64,000 nucleotides of DNA from Plasmopara viticola (lineage: Eukaryota > Oomycota > Peronosporomycetes > Peronosporales > Peronosporaceae): assembly GCA_001695595.3 (NCBI GenBank), contig MBPM02000021.1, positions 62,001-126,000 on the forward strand, read 5' to 3'. The translations under genes and the position numbers were made by a program. Below, piece after piece: positions 21,997 through 35,610 of this stretch. Each line of letters opens with the position of its first letter. Positions within the stretch are counted from its first letter, which is position 1. The notes beneath the pieces were generated by a model, which was given only the letters and a program-made list of their open reading frames with translations, had not been told where the DNA came from and searched no databases.

Positions 21997-24900
21997 TTTG
22001 TCAATATAGCTTGTCAAGCTCAGCTATAAAGAAAGGGGCCACGATATTTTCGCTAAGTACAGCTCGACTTCTGCCATTAAAATAGTCTCTCTAATTTTCA
22101 AATGAATCAAATAAGATGTGTTGAACATGCGCAAAAGAAGGAATTGCTAACGATAAAAAAGTAGAGTAAAGCGCAACATAAAGAGAAAAAGACCTTTAAA
22201 TTAAGGAGATAGTCAATTAATGCATCGTTTACTCAAATGTCAAAGCCAAGATATTGTGCTTGCCGTACCAACGGGCATACAGAAGTTCTTTATACACGTA
22301 GCGTCGTAGTCGGCTATGCTTTCCATTTTTTTTAAATAATATAACCTAAAAGATGCCTCTGACAGGCTGTAAAAAATAGTCTGGGCATAATGCAGCAAAC
22401 CTTACGGATCAAATCATTCAACAAAAATGTGTCACTTTCGGCACCAGTGTTCTCAATTTGCATCTCCCGCACAGGTACAAAAGAGAAAGCTACTCTTGCA
22501 ACAGCACTGAGACCCTTTCTGTAATGCGCTCACTCGTACTCTCTGCCTTTGACCGCCTCGAAATTTATCGTTGCGCCAAATCGTCTCGACTCGCGGACTC
22601 TGTAATCTTGCAGCTCAACCTCGCGGCTTTTGCTGCCTAACTTGAGCGCTGCACGATCTTGAGCAGCAATTCTAAAAGTTGACATGCATCTATATTTGAA
22701 TCTTAAGGGAAGACGTACCATTACAACAAGCAAAAAGCATGAATTTGGACACATGCAACGTCACTTAACAACAAACCGGCGACGTTCCTAGCTATTAGCC
22801 TAAAAGTGCTTTATACTCTTGGTTTGCGATAGGGCCGGAACCATGGCACTAGAATGACGCAACGTTGATGCATACCAGATCAATCTAAAGTACGCTGATC
22901 CTAGAAGGAAGATCGATGGCGAAGGCAATTTTCTGAGTATATACTAACACTGAAAAACGAAAATTTAAGTAGCGTACTATAAAGATTGTCGACTTCGTAT
23001 TTCTCAAGGTTTCACGAAGACTCCAATCTACCGAGATTTCAAGGCAAAATTATAAAGATTATCTGCAATGCTAATCCAGATGTAATGCGTGAGTGCGCAC
23101 TTGAATTTCTGAACTAGCTGTGCAAGGTAAGGCATTTTTACAAAAACGTTTGTCGCTACGAATGCAAGCAACCGAACGCTGGGTTACAAGTGCTTTACGG
23201 TACAAATGCTCAGTCATCTGCTTCAACGCTGCTTGCTACACGCTTGTACCTTATTGAAGCATTGTGTTCAACCAGCCCATTAAACAGTGACGCTCGAATG
23301 TTCGTGCAGGTCCTTATATACTCTTGCGCGGTACTTGGAAAATAGCCATTTCTTGACCAGCTGATGACGAATTACCGAGCAAGATACTAGCCTTCGCAAA
23401 TATGCGATACATATCTGACATATTTAACACCATGTCCAAACTAGTACGGCAAAATCATGATTCATATACTTGTCGCTAACGCAGCCTACGCAAATCCCGA
23501 TTTACCTTCTTTAGCACAAGTGCAAAAGAATGAGCAACCCTTGCGACAGCGCCCAGACTCGTCCGAAATTTCGGTCTTCGCCTCCGCCTCGAATTTTATT
23601 GCTGCGCCGACTTCGTCACGTCCGCCGCCTTATAGCTCTAATCTCGCCACGCACTCTGTGCCCAGCCTTTACTCTACCAAGAAATACGCGCCTTTTCTAC
23701 CGCAATTTTACCTTCGTCTCTTTAAATCTAAGTGCATATTGTTTTCTTATTGAGAGAACGTAAAAATCACCTCTTAGCAATTTCACGGCTAGATTCGGGA
23801 CTACAACCGCAAAACGCCGCGTTTAAAGGTAAACTAAGCAATGCGAGGCCAACAATGTAAACTCTCGCGACATTGTTCGGGTATCCCTTAGAGCTTGCAT
23901 TTGCACTTTACCCAGTCCGTCACTCGCGTAGCCTCTTATTGAGTTTGCGCCTTTAGTTATCGAGGAGCTTTTCTTAGTAAGCTCAGAAAAGAAGAAGTAT
24001 ATGCTAAAAACTACATGTAACAATACAAAAGGAGTAAAACTTTTTGAAATCTGATTGTTGCACCCAATGATGCGACGGACTTACTATTCATCGCAAGCGA
24101 AGTTAAGCTTGTCTCTTTAAGCTTTCATGTGCTACAATTTAATACGCTAAAGCTGGGTCCCAAAATACTTACATTGCCGAAACCCCATTAAATGTAATTT
24201 TCATGTTTAACGATGGTCTGGGCGAAGCATTTGACAGATTTGCTAGACGAACCGGCAACCAACTCTTATTTTGTAGATTTGAAATAGCGCCCGCCAAGCT
24301 TGTCTTTACAGTATTATCTAGTGCAAGATTTCGGTATATCTTCCGCGTAAATTTTAAGTAAGCCAAAATACATTGACTGCGTTTGTTACCGCAATACAAA
24401 TCGCTCGTCCCTCTGAATACGGCTCTCTATACAATGAAAAACTGGTATTACTGCCGGATAAAGCTAATGATCGTATTGATTTGATGGCTTGGATCTCGTG
24501 TAGACCCTCTTTAGTGTGTTGTGTCAAAATTTGTGCGAAATAGTTTGCTTTCTTGCGAGCACCTGACTACTTAGTACAAAGCCAATTTTTTGGAAGTTTA
24601 CTATTATCACCAAACGAGCCTTTACGAAGTTCATTTTCTCATTGCCGGACAAAGGATATACAGATCTCCACCCATGTTTTGTTAAACTAAAATGCGGCAA
24701 GTTACAATCGGGTAAGCGTCGGCTTGCGTCAAAAACAAAAGGCGGCAAGAAGTCGGACGATAAGCGTGGCAAAAAGTCATAAAATAGTTTGCCCGCCTCA
24801 GAACACCTCCTAAGAAAATAATAGTCAGCACTTTACCCTCCTCCTTACGTTAGTCGTTACAGGTTGCTAGTTCTACCAACGATACACAGCAAACCGATAC

Positions 24901-27900
24901 GGGCGATGCATTGTTCAGCTTGGGTAGCCTTCAAGCGTTTGGCGATTATGAAGGTTGATTTCCCGTGAGCTAAGCCAAATTTGCAAGTGAAACTTTTTTA
25001 ATAGCTGAAAATACCAGCATCGCATTCGTTGCCACTGCCTAGTTTAGGCATTAGCGGCTTAATTTGTCGAAGTTTAGCGGCTTTTTCCGAACGCGGTTTT
25101 TTAGATTGCGCGATCGAGGAATCCGGCGAACTAATGGACACCCAGCAGATTATTAGGTCTAATTAGTATAGCCCGCTATGGCTTGATAATTCAGACCCTG
25201 AAATGCCACAGTGGCATTTTGAGATGAAATTTGCCAATTGGCAGACTAGAGATTTGCTCCGAAAAAGCTAAAAACGCTTACGCGTATGTCATTACGATCA
25301 CCCAGTTTAATTTTATTTTCGAAGCCGGATATATGGCTCGTGGAGAACTTTTTGACTATGGCGACTCTTCTCTTAATAAATATAGTGATCCACCCCCGGA
25401 CACAATCATGACTAATTTATGGTGCGAGCAAGAACTTTAAAAGAAAAACCTGACGTCTTTCTTTCAGATAAAGCCGTGCCGATCTAAGCCTCTTAGTTCT
25501 GCTTTTTCGTGACAATTTTAAGCACTAAATCTTCTTCGTGTCACGGGTTCAGCTAACACAATATTTTAACATCTTACAAAAAAATGACAAGCCTGTATCA
25601 CTAGAGGCAGTGGAAGCGTTTTTGGCTTTCCCTGCTCGAAACGCATCTATTTATATAAAAGTGCCAGCAATTATTATGACCCGGTCAAGGTAATGGTTAC
25701 GATTGACGTCATCTCGCCAGTCATACATCTTTTTTATTAAAAAACCACTCCTTGTGGTTGCTCAAGACTTGTTGAAATATTGGAGGAGTTAGGCCTTCCT
25801 ACACTCTTTATCTTTAAAGAGAACCTTAGATCTCATACCCCTTTTCTTTCATCCAAACGTCTATAGTCTTAGCCAGCTTACCCTCACCATGTATCAATAT
25901 CTTTTCTCTCGTTAGCAAGTATTTTCAAAGTAACCAAATTACTGGCCTAGCCTACCGTGCGCTATATGGTGTTTTTAATGTTGTTATGGACCCTTAACTC
26001 GATCAAGCACAATCATACCTATTACTATATAAATGGTAGGCCAGAACTTGTCGCCCGGATTATTACCCTGGGCTCACATAACTTTTATGATATGCATCAC
26101 GGGCCTCCAGTGGACTCAACTAAAGAATCAGGTTGACTGTTGCTTTGCAAGTGCAGATTCTTACGATAATACTGCTCACTCATCATCTCTAGCTTAAACT
26201 CGAATCTGGTGAATATATATACTGGAATAAAACATATAGAAATATTTAAGTGAAAAGAAAGCAAACGAGACAGGTATCGTCCTTTCCATGATTGATGGTA
26301 TCGTGTCCTGGTCAAAGTTTTGGATTTGCTGGGTACAATTTTTCACGCAAAGGCACTAATTTAACGTCCAGCATGGCTTTTGCAATATGACAGCATCCAT
26401 TGCCAGCTCAAGCTACATTAAATGCGTCTCTTGAAGTTCACGGACCCTGCCCGCAACGGATGAATTCTGAAAGGGCACAAGTGCTGTTATAGTATAAAGT
26501 AATTGTATGGAATATTCAGAATTCTCAGCGTCATTTTACACTTTCTCGGAGTAAATTGATTGCGTTTTACTGTCAGAAAGTTGTCCAAGTCTTCCTGATT
26601 GTAGTACGGCACTTCGAAATCGCAACTCTGTTACAAAATATGACCAAGGTATGGCAACTGCCAAAACCTCTTTTAAAGGTTTTAACTCCAACATCAGCAG
26701 ACCTTAAACTCTCTATTTTTCTGGTTGACGCACACACAAAAGAATTGTGGGGTTCAGGCGTGGTCAGTTTCTTTAGAGGTAGGGGCACGTCGATCATGTC
26801 AACTTCAAAGAATCTTCAAGCTCAGCCCAGAAGTTAATTGTTCACAACCTCCAGTCTATCTTGTAAGCAATAGCCGCAAGCCCGATTTTTTAAAACTTCA
26901 TCAAGACGATCCATCTACAGCAAGAAACATTTATTAAGCTATAAAGCTCACGGCACGCGGAAAGAGTCCAAACACTGGACGGCTTACCACCGAAATCTAT
27001 AAGCATTTTTCATCGAGTGAGCACAGGCGCCGGAGCTGGTGTATGCTTGACAACTTTGGCTTGAACGCATAAACAAATATTAATGTCATGCGTATCAATC
27101 TATTTTACACAAGAAAGGTCTTCGTTAGAATCCAAAAGGTGACATCCACTAACATTTTTAAACAACAATATCAGCCCAAAGCTCCCGCACGCAATTTCTA
27201 AGTTGAAGGGGGAAATGTCCAAGGAGACCTGCTATCGTCTCTGCGTCGCATTTACAAAGCACTTAGTGTGCTATCTTCGACTCGCTAACAAGTATTGATG
27301 GTCAAGATCGGGGACAGTAATCACTACATTATCGGCTTTCCTGACGATGTAGCTGGACTTGTCAATGATTTTCATCAGGCTTCAATATTCTCGCTTGGGT
27401 CAGCACTGCAACTGGTATGTAGCTCTACACGGATAAATAAATCATCTAATACCTTTGTCCTGCACGTCGACCGATATCAATGTACTTCATACATTACACA
27501 TCATTGGACCTCACTATTTAAACAACAAAGAGTGCACCATATTGTGTCCTCTCCCAGTGCCGACCGATCTAGCAGCTGAAGCAACTATCTCATCAGACTC
27601 AAAAGAACTGTATCTCTTGGCGCAGGAAAAACTCACACTTTCCAAGTCCGGATTCTAATTGTTTTGAATAATAAATGGTTGAACCATTTGAAAAAAAGTA
27701 TTCTAACAACACTACGTCGTCAACTGCTTATTATTCACCATTTGAAGACAATTTCTCAGCATGTGGCGATCCCGTGCCATTCACTGGTTTAGTCTAAGAT
27801 CACCACACCGCTTTTGAATCGGTCAAGCTCTTCAAAGTAACTCTTAGATCTCTGCTTATTTTGCACTGCAGTGAGAACGTCGTTTTTTACCCTCTAATAA

Positions 27901-28590
27901 TATATATCGTTTTTTACGCAGATGTGAAGTTATCACTGTTTGCGAAGATCGCATCACGCTTTTGCGCTCTTACGGTTTTTGCATACTGTATGCTTTATTG
28001 CGCTTTAGCTATTATTCTTCAATCAGCATGCAAATCAAAATTAATTTGTCTTCGCGCGACCGGAAAGCTACTCATATCTTGGAAATGATCGCTATATTTA
28101 CCACCATTCGATCACGGCTTGACTCGCCAAGTTATCAGTTTGAGCGCTTAAGTCCGTACACTTTCCCCTGCTAAAACAAATGTTCAATTTTTTGGAAGAA
28201 TGATCTTCGACATAGCCAATCGCCCAAGTAATGCCATTCATTTGACTAAAGGAAGCTGACACTTTCACGCAAAGAGAAAAGCCACGCAATTCGATCCGTG
28301 TAAATGGTTGTCACCACGCAGAATCGCCAGTGTTTTTGGTACAAATGACCACGGCAATTTTAAATGTGCGTTCACGCATCGGAGAGTTTGATGATAATTT
28401 GAGTAAGACCAGCTCTATGACTAACGCAGCATTCTCCCCGCCCATCGACACGAAAGTATGAAGAATCCTCGACTTTAAACCAATACGTTCTTCACAAAAT
28501 TTCAGACATCCATTTTCAGTGAAGCCCCGCCTCATCGCGTAACGATTCAGAGTATTATGACAATTGCACTGGTGGTGTACTTTATATTAA
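21997..28590. other. Gene-poor, decayed AT-rich region
   Basis: No gene could be supported. Two segments, about 22470-22640 and 23510-23690, resemble each other in arrangement (a caaaaga...a string followed by CT-rich coding-like sequence) and may be a diverged direct repeat. A plus-strand frame at 27295-27579 has a FPDDVAGLV string that recalls the FADD box of a LINE reverse transcriptase, but nothing around it confirms this. Confidence 0.4.
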
Positions 28591-28602
28591 GGAAATCGAT
28601 AA

Positions 28603-28712
28603 ACTGCCGGTACCTATTTGGTAAACTGCCGCTACCCCTTGATTTTAGCCAATGAGATTAGTTCTTTTTATCAATGGGAGCAGTTTATCTTTGTTAATGA
28701 ACACAGTGTTTT
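28603..28712 (+). repeat. MULE terminal inverted repeat, left
   Basis: The string ttggtaaactgccg(c/g)tacccc followed by gattttagccaatgagatta matches the reverse complement of 31036-31140 almost base for base. The repeat motif gtaaactgccg is itself tandemly arranged, and a weaker copy follows near 28757-28800. Confidence 0.85.
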
Positions 28713-28995
28713 TTCAACCAATAAAAAGAGAAAGCGATACCCATCCGGTACCTTTTTCGTATACTGCCGGTTCCCCCTATTTTGGGCCAATGAAAAAAGG
28801 AGCAATTTCGTCAAAGAGAGCAATATTTTTCTGTCAATGAAAGCAGCACTGAACAAGTTATTGAAATTTGCCTTCCTCTACGTCGTCTTTCCTTTGTGAG
28901 TATACGCATTTGCATGACTCTTGGGTATATATATACGTATTGTTTTGAGCGACGTGATTTTACATAATATAACCAATGTTCAAATCTCATTTACA

Positions 28996-30882
28996 CTATC
29001 GAAATCTGCCAAAGAAAGGTTCAGAAGAATGAGAAGTAGAAGGGTCAAGCGCATTACAAAAAAATGTTTGCATACCAATAGATGGCACAGTCGCTGGTGC
29101 TGTTGGTGGGGCTCGTTGCCGACACGTTCTGGCATTGTGATCAGTCCCTCTGCACACTCTGCACCTGCGGAGCAAAGGCGCCTCTGCATTAGCAGCCATC
29201 TCTCCATGCTCAAATTGCAAAGGTAGGCGTCGAGTGGATCCAGATGGTTGGCCACGCGATAGCGCAAAAGGAGGTTCCTCCACCGAAGTCACTGCCGTCC
29301 AGGCTCGCATGTGATCCATCATTCGGCGCTTTCGATGTGCGAGGATTTCATTACCGTAATCGTCGGCGAATTTCCGTAACATCTCACTCACTAAAAGTTC
29401 CGAAATACCCTCGTCTACAGCTACACGTATTGGAGCTTGAAGCCACCAATGCGTGTCGAAATCTTCGGAAATGAGAGGCTGATTCGCACGAAGTCGAAAG
29501 TCATGGGTGCATGGATATCCCATGGATGATTTGAACAAACCGCGGCAGCCTTGCTGCTCAAGGACTATAATTAGATGGGAATCAAGCTTTGAGTAGCGGA
29601 ACTGGGTCATTCACTTACTTCCGGGTATTATTGCGCATTTTGTACTGCCTATAGGCACCATTCATCGCGGCAAGAGAAATTTTTCCCGCAAGAGGGGCAA
29701 AAATTGGCCCATGCTGCATATCGGCAACGGCACTCTCTTTGGCGTGGTGGTACTTGACCTTGGCCAGCTGATCGTCGCATGCGAGCTATTTTGCTGTATT
29801 TACGGACAAAAGATCGCCTCAAATAAATAAATGGGTTTGGATTAGCACAAAGTACATATGTCTGGTTCCTCCGTCGAGATAGCTTTACCTGTGGACACCC
29901 CAATCCATTTTTCGAGCGCGGAATGAGCGCTTTCTACTCGGGAATTGGCGGTGTTTCCAAAATGAAGTACATCCCGCAGCCATGCACTAACGAAACTTTC
30001 CTTGTAGCATAGCCAAGCTAAATCAAGGCAGTGAATGATTTGAGGTGGCACCATTCCTCTCACTATCTCAAGACGCTCTTCATATTCGGTTTCAGTGTCT
30101 GCGTGCATAAAAATACTCCAAGAATTGTGGAATTTCTGAAACAATTCTTGCGTATCGAAGCTAAGTCTTGTCTTTGCAAAAACATTCTTGCTTATGTGCC
30201 ACCTGCACAAGAGCGCCTTGCTTTCTGGGAACACATTTATTAGCGCAGTCATGAGAGCTAGCTCTCGATCGGTGACAAAGACGGACCTTAACGAAATCTG
30301 GAACGTCAAAGATACATTCCTCACTTTCGTTAAGGCCCAGCCAAAATTGCCTCTTGTTTCTCCTCGCATGAAAAAACAGTAGCCTAGCGTAAAGGTGTGA
30401 ATTGTGGTAGTCACACCAACCACATGTAGCAGGGGCAGTCCGTATCGGTTGGTTTGTAAGTGTAATCCAGCAACCACACTATTTCTCGGCTAAACGTCGA
30501 ACATATTTCTTCTGCGCTTCTTGAAGCAATGAAAAGATGAGTCACTTTGTTGTTATCATCTTGCTGCGCAAAGTATTTATAGTTTGCCGAAAGATTTTCG
30601 AAAAGCGCCTGCATCGGAGTTCTTCCAGCAAACATGGTCACCCTGTGCGTACGACGGACATTATAGAGGTCCTGTGGGGTGGCGTTGACACTCGCGTTGC
30701 GCTGGCGTAATGACGTCAGTATGCAACTTATGGTGACTCCAGCTTGTGTGAGGTCCACAACAGCCTGTTGCCCCGAGATTGAGAGCGCGGCCGCTTAGGT
30801 GGGCCGATAGATGGATGAAAGGCTCGTGGTTGTGTTTCCCCGACGTGACTTTAACCTTCCAAAAGAATGGTGCAGACTTCAT
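28996..30882 (-). pseudogene. MULE transposase, frameshifted
   Basis: Read on the minus strand, the fragments 30661-30882, 30411-30758, 29842-30477, 29649-29903 and 28996-29610 make one transposase. In order: an SGKHNHEP-type DNA-binding header, the catalytic segment with a first Asp in WLLDYTYK, a second Asp in VFVTDRELALM followed by CRWHISKNV, and a Glu in NSRVESAHSALEKW, a SWIM-type zinc finger (C-x-C...CTHDF near 29.5 kb) and a C-terminal zinc knuckle CRVCRGTDHNARTC. These are the parts of a MULE transposase, which excises and reinserts elements with long inverted repeats. Several frameshifts and stops make it non-functional. Confidence 0.85.
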
Positions 30883-31035
30883 GATCCGAATTGTGTATCC
30901 TGTAATTACGGTTAATTTTCTGCCTATTCCGCAAATGTTTACGGCCGCTTAATGCCTGAAAATAGGCTCACTTGCATTTGCAGTCAGTTTCCTGGCTACT
31001 TCGTAAGCGTTCCCGGGAGTTAGAGGTAGGGGGTT

Positions 31036-31140
31036 GAACTTTACCGGCCTGTTCATCAACAAAGATAAATGATAGAATGAACTAATCTCATTGGCTAAAA
31101 TCAGGGGGTACCGGCAGTTTACCAAAAGGGAACCGGTACT
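31036..31140 (-). repeat. MULE terminal inverted repeat, right
   Basis: Reverse complement of the left repeat; contains taatctcattggctaaaatc and ggtaccggcagtttaccaaa. It lies directly upstream of the PurL pseudogene. Confidence 0.85.
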
Positions 31141-31249
31141 TCAAAGATTCCCTGTATTAATTGTTTTGGATAAAAACTCGCCATTTATTGGTCGCCATAT
31201 TCAACACAACGCGCTTTATCACCCAAGAAGAGGAAGCAAAAGACGGCGC

Positions 31250-33560
31250 CAACCATCTCGCTCTTATGCTTCTATCGCACGCCAGTCCTCACGGCCCATG
31301 CCAATCGTACAATGCTTACGTGTCTACGCACACAAATGGGTGTCGACGCCGTCACTCAGCTCATGACTGAGTACTGTTTCTACGTAAAGACCAAAGCTGA
31401 CGCTGGCCAATTGTCTACTGACTTGAAGACGCTCCGTTGGCTACTTAGTGCGACCTATGAGCCACAACAGGCACGTGCAGACCAGCTATTTTGGCCACGA
31501 GCGGTCAGAGCAACGAATGGCTCTTATAGATCGGACCAGGTATGAATTTTTTTCTACGGTCTGGCCCGCGATTAAGGCGAGCAGAAAAACACAGTCTCGA
31601 TTCATGACCAAGAAGCGGGCACGAATAGGAACGTGTTGAAAGAGATTGTTGCCGTGTCGGATGCACACTCTAGTGACGTGGATCGTGGAGGAGCGCAGTG
31701 CGAAGTGCGTACTATCCGTGTTGGGGATGACACGCTTTCGGTGTTAGACATTTGGGGTGCTGAGTATCAAGAGAATGACGTGTGGCTACTTTGGACAAAC
31801 CGCGTCGAGCCATTTGTATAAATTGCAAGCGTGAAAAGTGTCCGTAGGCATCGTTAGGCCTGATGATGGGCGAGGGCATATTCTGCTTCATGACGCGTTC
31901 ATCGACTCGACGCCGTTTGATCTGGACCTGGATTTAGTTTTGGAAAGAATGCCTCTAAAAACCTTTGTGGATATAACCACGGCACTTTTCATCGTAAAAG
32001 TGTCGCTGCCTGTGAATGCAACGCTGCGTAATGCGCTTGATCAAGTGTTGCGTCTGTTGTCGGGCGTTTCCAAGTGTTTCTTGACAAGCAAAGTGGATTG
32101 ATCGGTCGGTGGCCTCGTCATTTAACAGCGAATCGTGGGTCCGCTATAGCTGCCACTGGTCGACTGTGTCATTGTAGCTTCATCGCACCTTGCGAACGAG
32201 AAGGGCAGGGATACGGATGTCGTGAGCGCATCCTAGAAACAGCCAGTCAAGAATTCGATAGATCCAGGTGCAATGGCGCGGTTGACGCTGACGAACTTGG
32301 TGTTGGTCACACTGGGTGAGACGGGGATTGGATGACTGCAAGTGCTCGGCGAATTGAATGTGGGCGGCTTAGCTGCCGAACGAAACCGCGCGAGTGTACG
32401 AATGCTATGACGCTTTGACGAGGTATATGAAGCAAATTAGTGTGGCGGTGGATGGCAAAAATGACTCGCTGTCGACTGCAATGGTCAACAAGAAGGACGT
32501 CAAGCCGCTGGGCACAGTGACGATTACGATGTATGCTCCGACGGAAGACATCGAGCTGAAGGTGACACCAATTAAAAGACACACGCTGGCGATAGCTTTA
32601 TGTACTCTGTCGACGTGGGCAATGAAGCTTATTGATTGAGCGGTTCTGCAAGTATGGCAGGTGGGCAATGTGTCTCCAAACGTCGAAGTTTCTGAATTGT
32701 TTTATCAAGCGTTCAATGCCATATAAAGTGGCACCAAGCATGGCCGGTTACGACCTTAGCGGCAATGGGCTGATATCTACTCTCTTTAAACGGCATTTGC
32801 TGTTAATTGTGGTGTAGATGTTGATGTTTCGTCCACGAAAAAGTCTCGATCAAGGACGTTTTTGAAATATTGTTTGCCGAGAAATTCGGCTTTGTCTTTC
32901 AAGTTGCTGCTGGTCAGTTCGCAAGAGAGATTGAATCTATATTCAGCAACTTGTTTAGCTCGGCAAGGTAATGACGGATGGCATTATTAGTGTGAACGGC
33001 TAGAGCATCCTCGAGGACCAAATGATGGACCCACGGGATGTTTGGGTTGCGACCAGCTTTGGGCTTGAAAAGCGTTTGTGCAATCCCGAGTGTGTGGTCC
33101 AAGAGCAGCGTGGCCCAAGAGCAGCGTGCGCTGCGTACACGCACAACTTTGTCTTGGAAGTTGTCGTACGAGCCGCAACTAACACCAGAGCGCCGGCCAA
33201 GCACGCACACTCAGCACCAAATTGCTGTCTTTCGTGAAGAAGGTAGCAACAATGAGCGTGGGATGCTCGCTACATTCCATCATGCCGGTTTTGAGGTGTG
33301 GACATTACCATGTCGGACTTGGTGGCCAAGTGCGTCATGCTGGACGAGCGTTACCGTGGCATTGCACTTGTGGGTGGATTTGCGTTTGCCGACGTTTCGG
33401 GTTTCGCAAAAGGCGGTCAGGTTGTCGTTCAATTGGCGCACGGACTCACAGGTCGTGATGCGGCTTTTGTAACGCACGCGACAGTAAGTGTCAAGTTTGT
33501 TTGGGCGTGGCAGGAATGAACCAATTTATGTTGGTCGGCTGGCAGATTACCTAACAAAGA
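31250..33560 (+). pseudogene. PurL (phosphoribosylformylglycinamidine synthase) pseudogene
   Basis: Scattered plus-strand frames match the long eukaryotic PurL, which makes FGAM in purine synthesis. In order: an N-terminal LKTLRWLLSATYEPQQ segment (about 31.43 kb); VLKEIVAVSD with IRVGDDTLSVLDIWGAEYQ (31.63-31.82 kb); ISVAVDGKNDSLSTAM (32.43-32.50 kb), corresponding to the AIRS-type VAVDGGKDSLSM region; WVATSFGLEKRLCNPECV (33.05 kb); and the glutaminase header IAVFREEGSNNER (about 33.22 kb) with GIALVGGFAFADVSGFAKG. The stretch expected to hold the catalytic glutaminase Cys (about 33.50-33.53 kb) has lost it. A large part of the N-terminal half is missing between about 31.56 and 31.63 kb. A functional copy must exist elsewhere if the organism makes purines de novo. 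Confidence 0.85.
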
Positions 33561-33659
33561 ATCATTGAAAAGAACGCAAATGTCAGTGAGCCCACGTGAA
33601 TTTGCAATGAAGCGTTACCGCGCGGCTCACGGCCATCGCAAGAGCGACCGGCGTGATGA

Positions 33660-34176
33660 GAGGCCATGTCCGAAGCCACAATGGCCTCGCAAGTGGATCA
33701 GGACCACCATCAATGGCGACTGCCCTCGTTACAAACGCTTGCAACGCCTCAAGATCCCAATTTAGGACGATCGCTGGATCGTTTTCGGTAATCTTAAGGT
33801 GTGATAGCGTTTCCGCCAACTACACATCAAAGCATATGACCATGCGAGGCATTCATTTCCTGGTTCATTACACAACGCAACGTGTAGTACCTGAGGGGCA
33901 GCGTCCTCGAACGATATCGCCGATGACAGATCCATCGTCGCTCGCTTCTTCGCCTTCAATTGTCGTCCCCGTCGCTAATCTTCAGGCTTATACTTTGTCG
34001 GCTGTTTATTTTCTCGCGTTGGACAACCTGCCATCCCTGTCTCGGAAGTGGAGAGCGGAGAATGAGAAAAGAAACGGGAATTCTCTTGTAGCGGGGAGCA
34101 TTCTTCTAGAGGGTTTAATCAAAAACAATAGCTGAGAGGAACCAGTAACAAAAAAAGCGGGATTAACAAGAGAGAT
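33660..34176 (+). repeat. Inverted-duplicated flank of element A, left copy
   Basis: This segment is repeated in inverse orientation at 48535-49030. Both copies encode, outward from the element, a protein segment containing AIVL(N/K)WDLEALQAFVTRAV. The two copies stop matching at about 33660 and 49028. The match continues without a break into the element's terminal repeats. Confidence 0.85.
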
Positions 34177-34640
34177 ACTGTCGCCATTAGAAAGTGATGT
34201 GTCGCCACTGAGTCAACTAAATCGCCACCTTCCACTCAATGACAGCGAATTAGAGTACCTCTAGACATAAGGGTCAACATGAGTCACTAAATCATCACTT
34301 TTTGGATTTTCCTTCCACTTACAGTCACTATGATACCATGTATGTCCTCTATCACACAATACCTTATTACGATGATATTGATATTGTTAAAAGTAAATCG
34401 TTCTACAATGACCTAAAGGATAAACAAACACAAAAAAGGAAATACGCTGATGAGGCACCATAATTGTGACGCATTAGTAGCTCACTCGAAATCGACATCA
34501 AGAGCAACACTCGAACGACAATCCGCTAATGTGACTTCCGCTGGAACGCTCGAAAGTGTGGCAGCATAATAAAGGATGTTAATCTTAAGTGAGAAATATA
34601 TAATATAAAACGCAACCTTAGTCATATTAAATGTGTCACT
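34177..34640 (+). repeat. Element A left terminal inverted repeat
   Basis: Matches the reverse complement of 48110-48534 and is shared with the ends of C (12474 onward) and B (ending 61843). It carries TGAGTCA at 34209-34215 and 34280-34286 and further GAGTCA/GACTCA-like strings. Confidence 0.8.
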
Positions 34641-34699
34641 TCATTGGGAGCACAGAGAGCAGTGTAACCTTGCTCGCAATAAAGAACGGTGCGGCAAGC

Positions 34700-35610
34700 A
34701 GCAAATTATATTGGATAAGGAACCTCTTGTCATGGAGAGTAATATAGTAGAAGAAACGTCACCATAAGGTAATACACTAGTCGTCGCTAAGGTTGTTGAA
34801 ACACCAGCGACATCGGTGATCGAGCCTGGCGAGGCCTCGAATGTCGAAAAAAGCAAAGTTTCAAATTTGGACAAGTCAATTGTCGCCCTGGCGGTCACGG
34901 AGAGCTCAGCATTTGGAGAAAGCAGTATTCTGAGCTGATAAAGCTATATATTTTGACTGACGAATATGATACCGACGATGCAGACGAATACATTTTAGCA
35001 ACGACAAAGTTAGCATCGCAACTATGTGGCTTTGAACCAATTCGAGCAGTGGAGAGTAATATTGAATTACGTGAAGACTCATGGATGCATGGAATATCGG
35101 GCGACTCTTGCAGTAATGACCTCATAATGAAGGCCTGGACGAGTCCCTTTTGTAAGAATGAACGGGCCGGGCAAGCGGATGAGATTACGCGAGATGAGGA
35201 TTTATTTGAGAGAGGTGCTACTTCACCTACGATTAAGATCGTTCATCTAACCAAGCCAAAAGCCAAGACATAGACTGGTCAGGACACCAAAGAGATTACC
35301 CGCGAAGACGACAATAAAGAGGTCACCTAGGATGAGGTTGTAATGACATGATGCTTCTGGATAGGAATTAATTCGCAAGAACAAAAAGTTTGATTTGTAT
35401 GATCTATTATCTCTGCGCATTGTCACTATTGATGCTTTCAAACTCGCACTGCTAATTCGACAAATTCTTGTGCGAGCGGATAAAAACGGCTTGCTAATGT
35501 GGTATGGAAAAAATATTGCAAAGCATCGTTTCGGAGAGGAAGAAGAGAACGTAATAAGGCTTAGTCCAGTTCGGAGAAGCATTCCAATTTAAAATGGCCG
35601 TCTCTTACAA
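34700..35610 (+). pseudogene. Element A left ORF, possible N-terminal part of the replication protein
   Basis: The longest open part (34953-35273) is acidic at its start (DEYDTDDADEYILATTKLA) and ends LTKPKAKT. A second stretch, 35395-35592, includes LLMWYGKNIAKHRFG. The same two stretches are found in B (60329-61110) and partly in C (13144-13690), so they are real element genes. No catalytic motif is recognised; in related viruses a primase-like domain often precedes the helicase, but I cannot show one here. Confidence 0.6.

Larger units (their letters stand above)
28603..31140. mobile_element. Mutator-like (MULE) DNA transposon
   Basis: The element is bounded by inverted repeats (28603-28712 and 31036-31140) and carries a broken MULE transposase on the minus strand. 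Within the left side a further related repeat copy occurs at about 28740-28810. An 8-11 bp target duplication, expected for MULEs, was not resolved by eye. Length is about 2.5 kb. Confidence 0.8.

Noticed and set aside
27295..27579. Possible LINE reverse transcriptase (FPDDVAGLV resembling a FADD box)
   Set aside because: Only one short motif, with no neighbouring RT motifs, endonuclease or tail; too weak to annotate.
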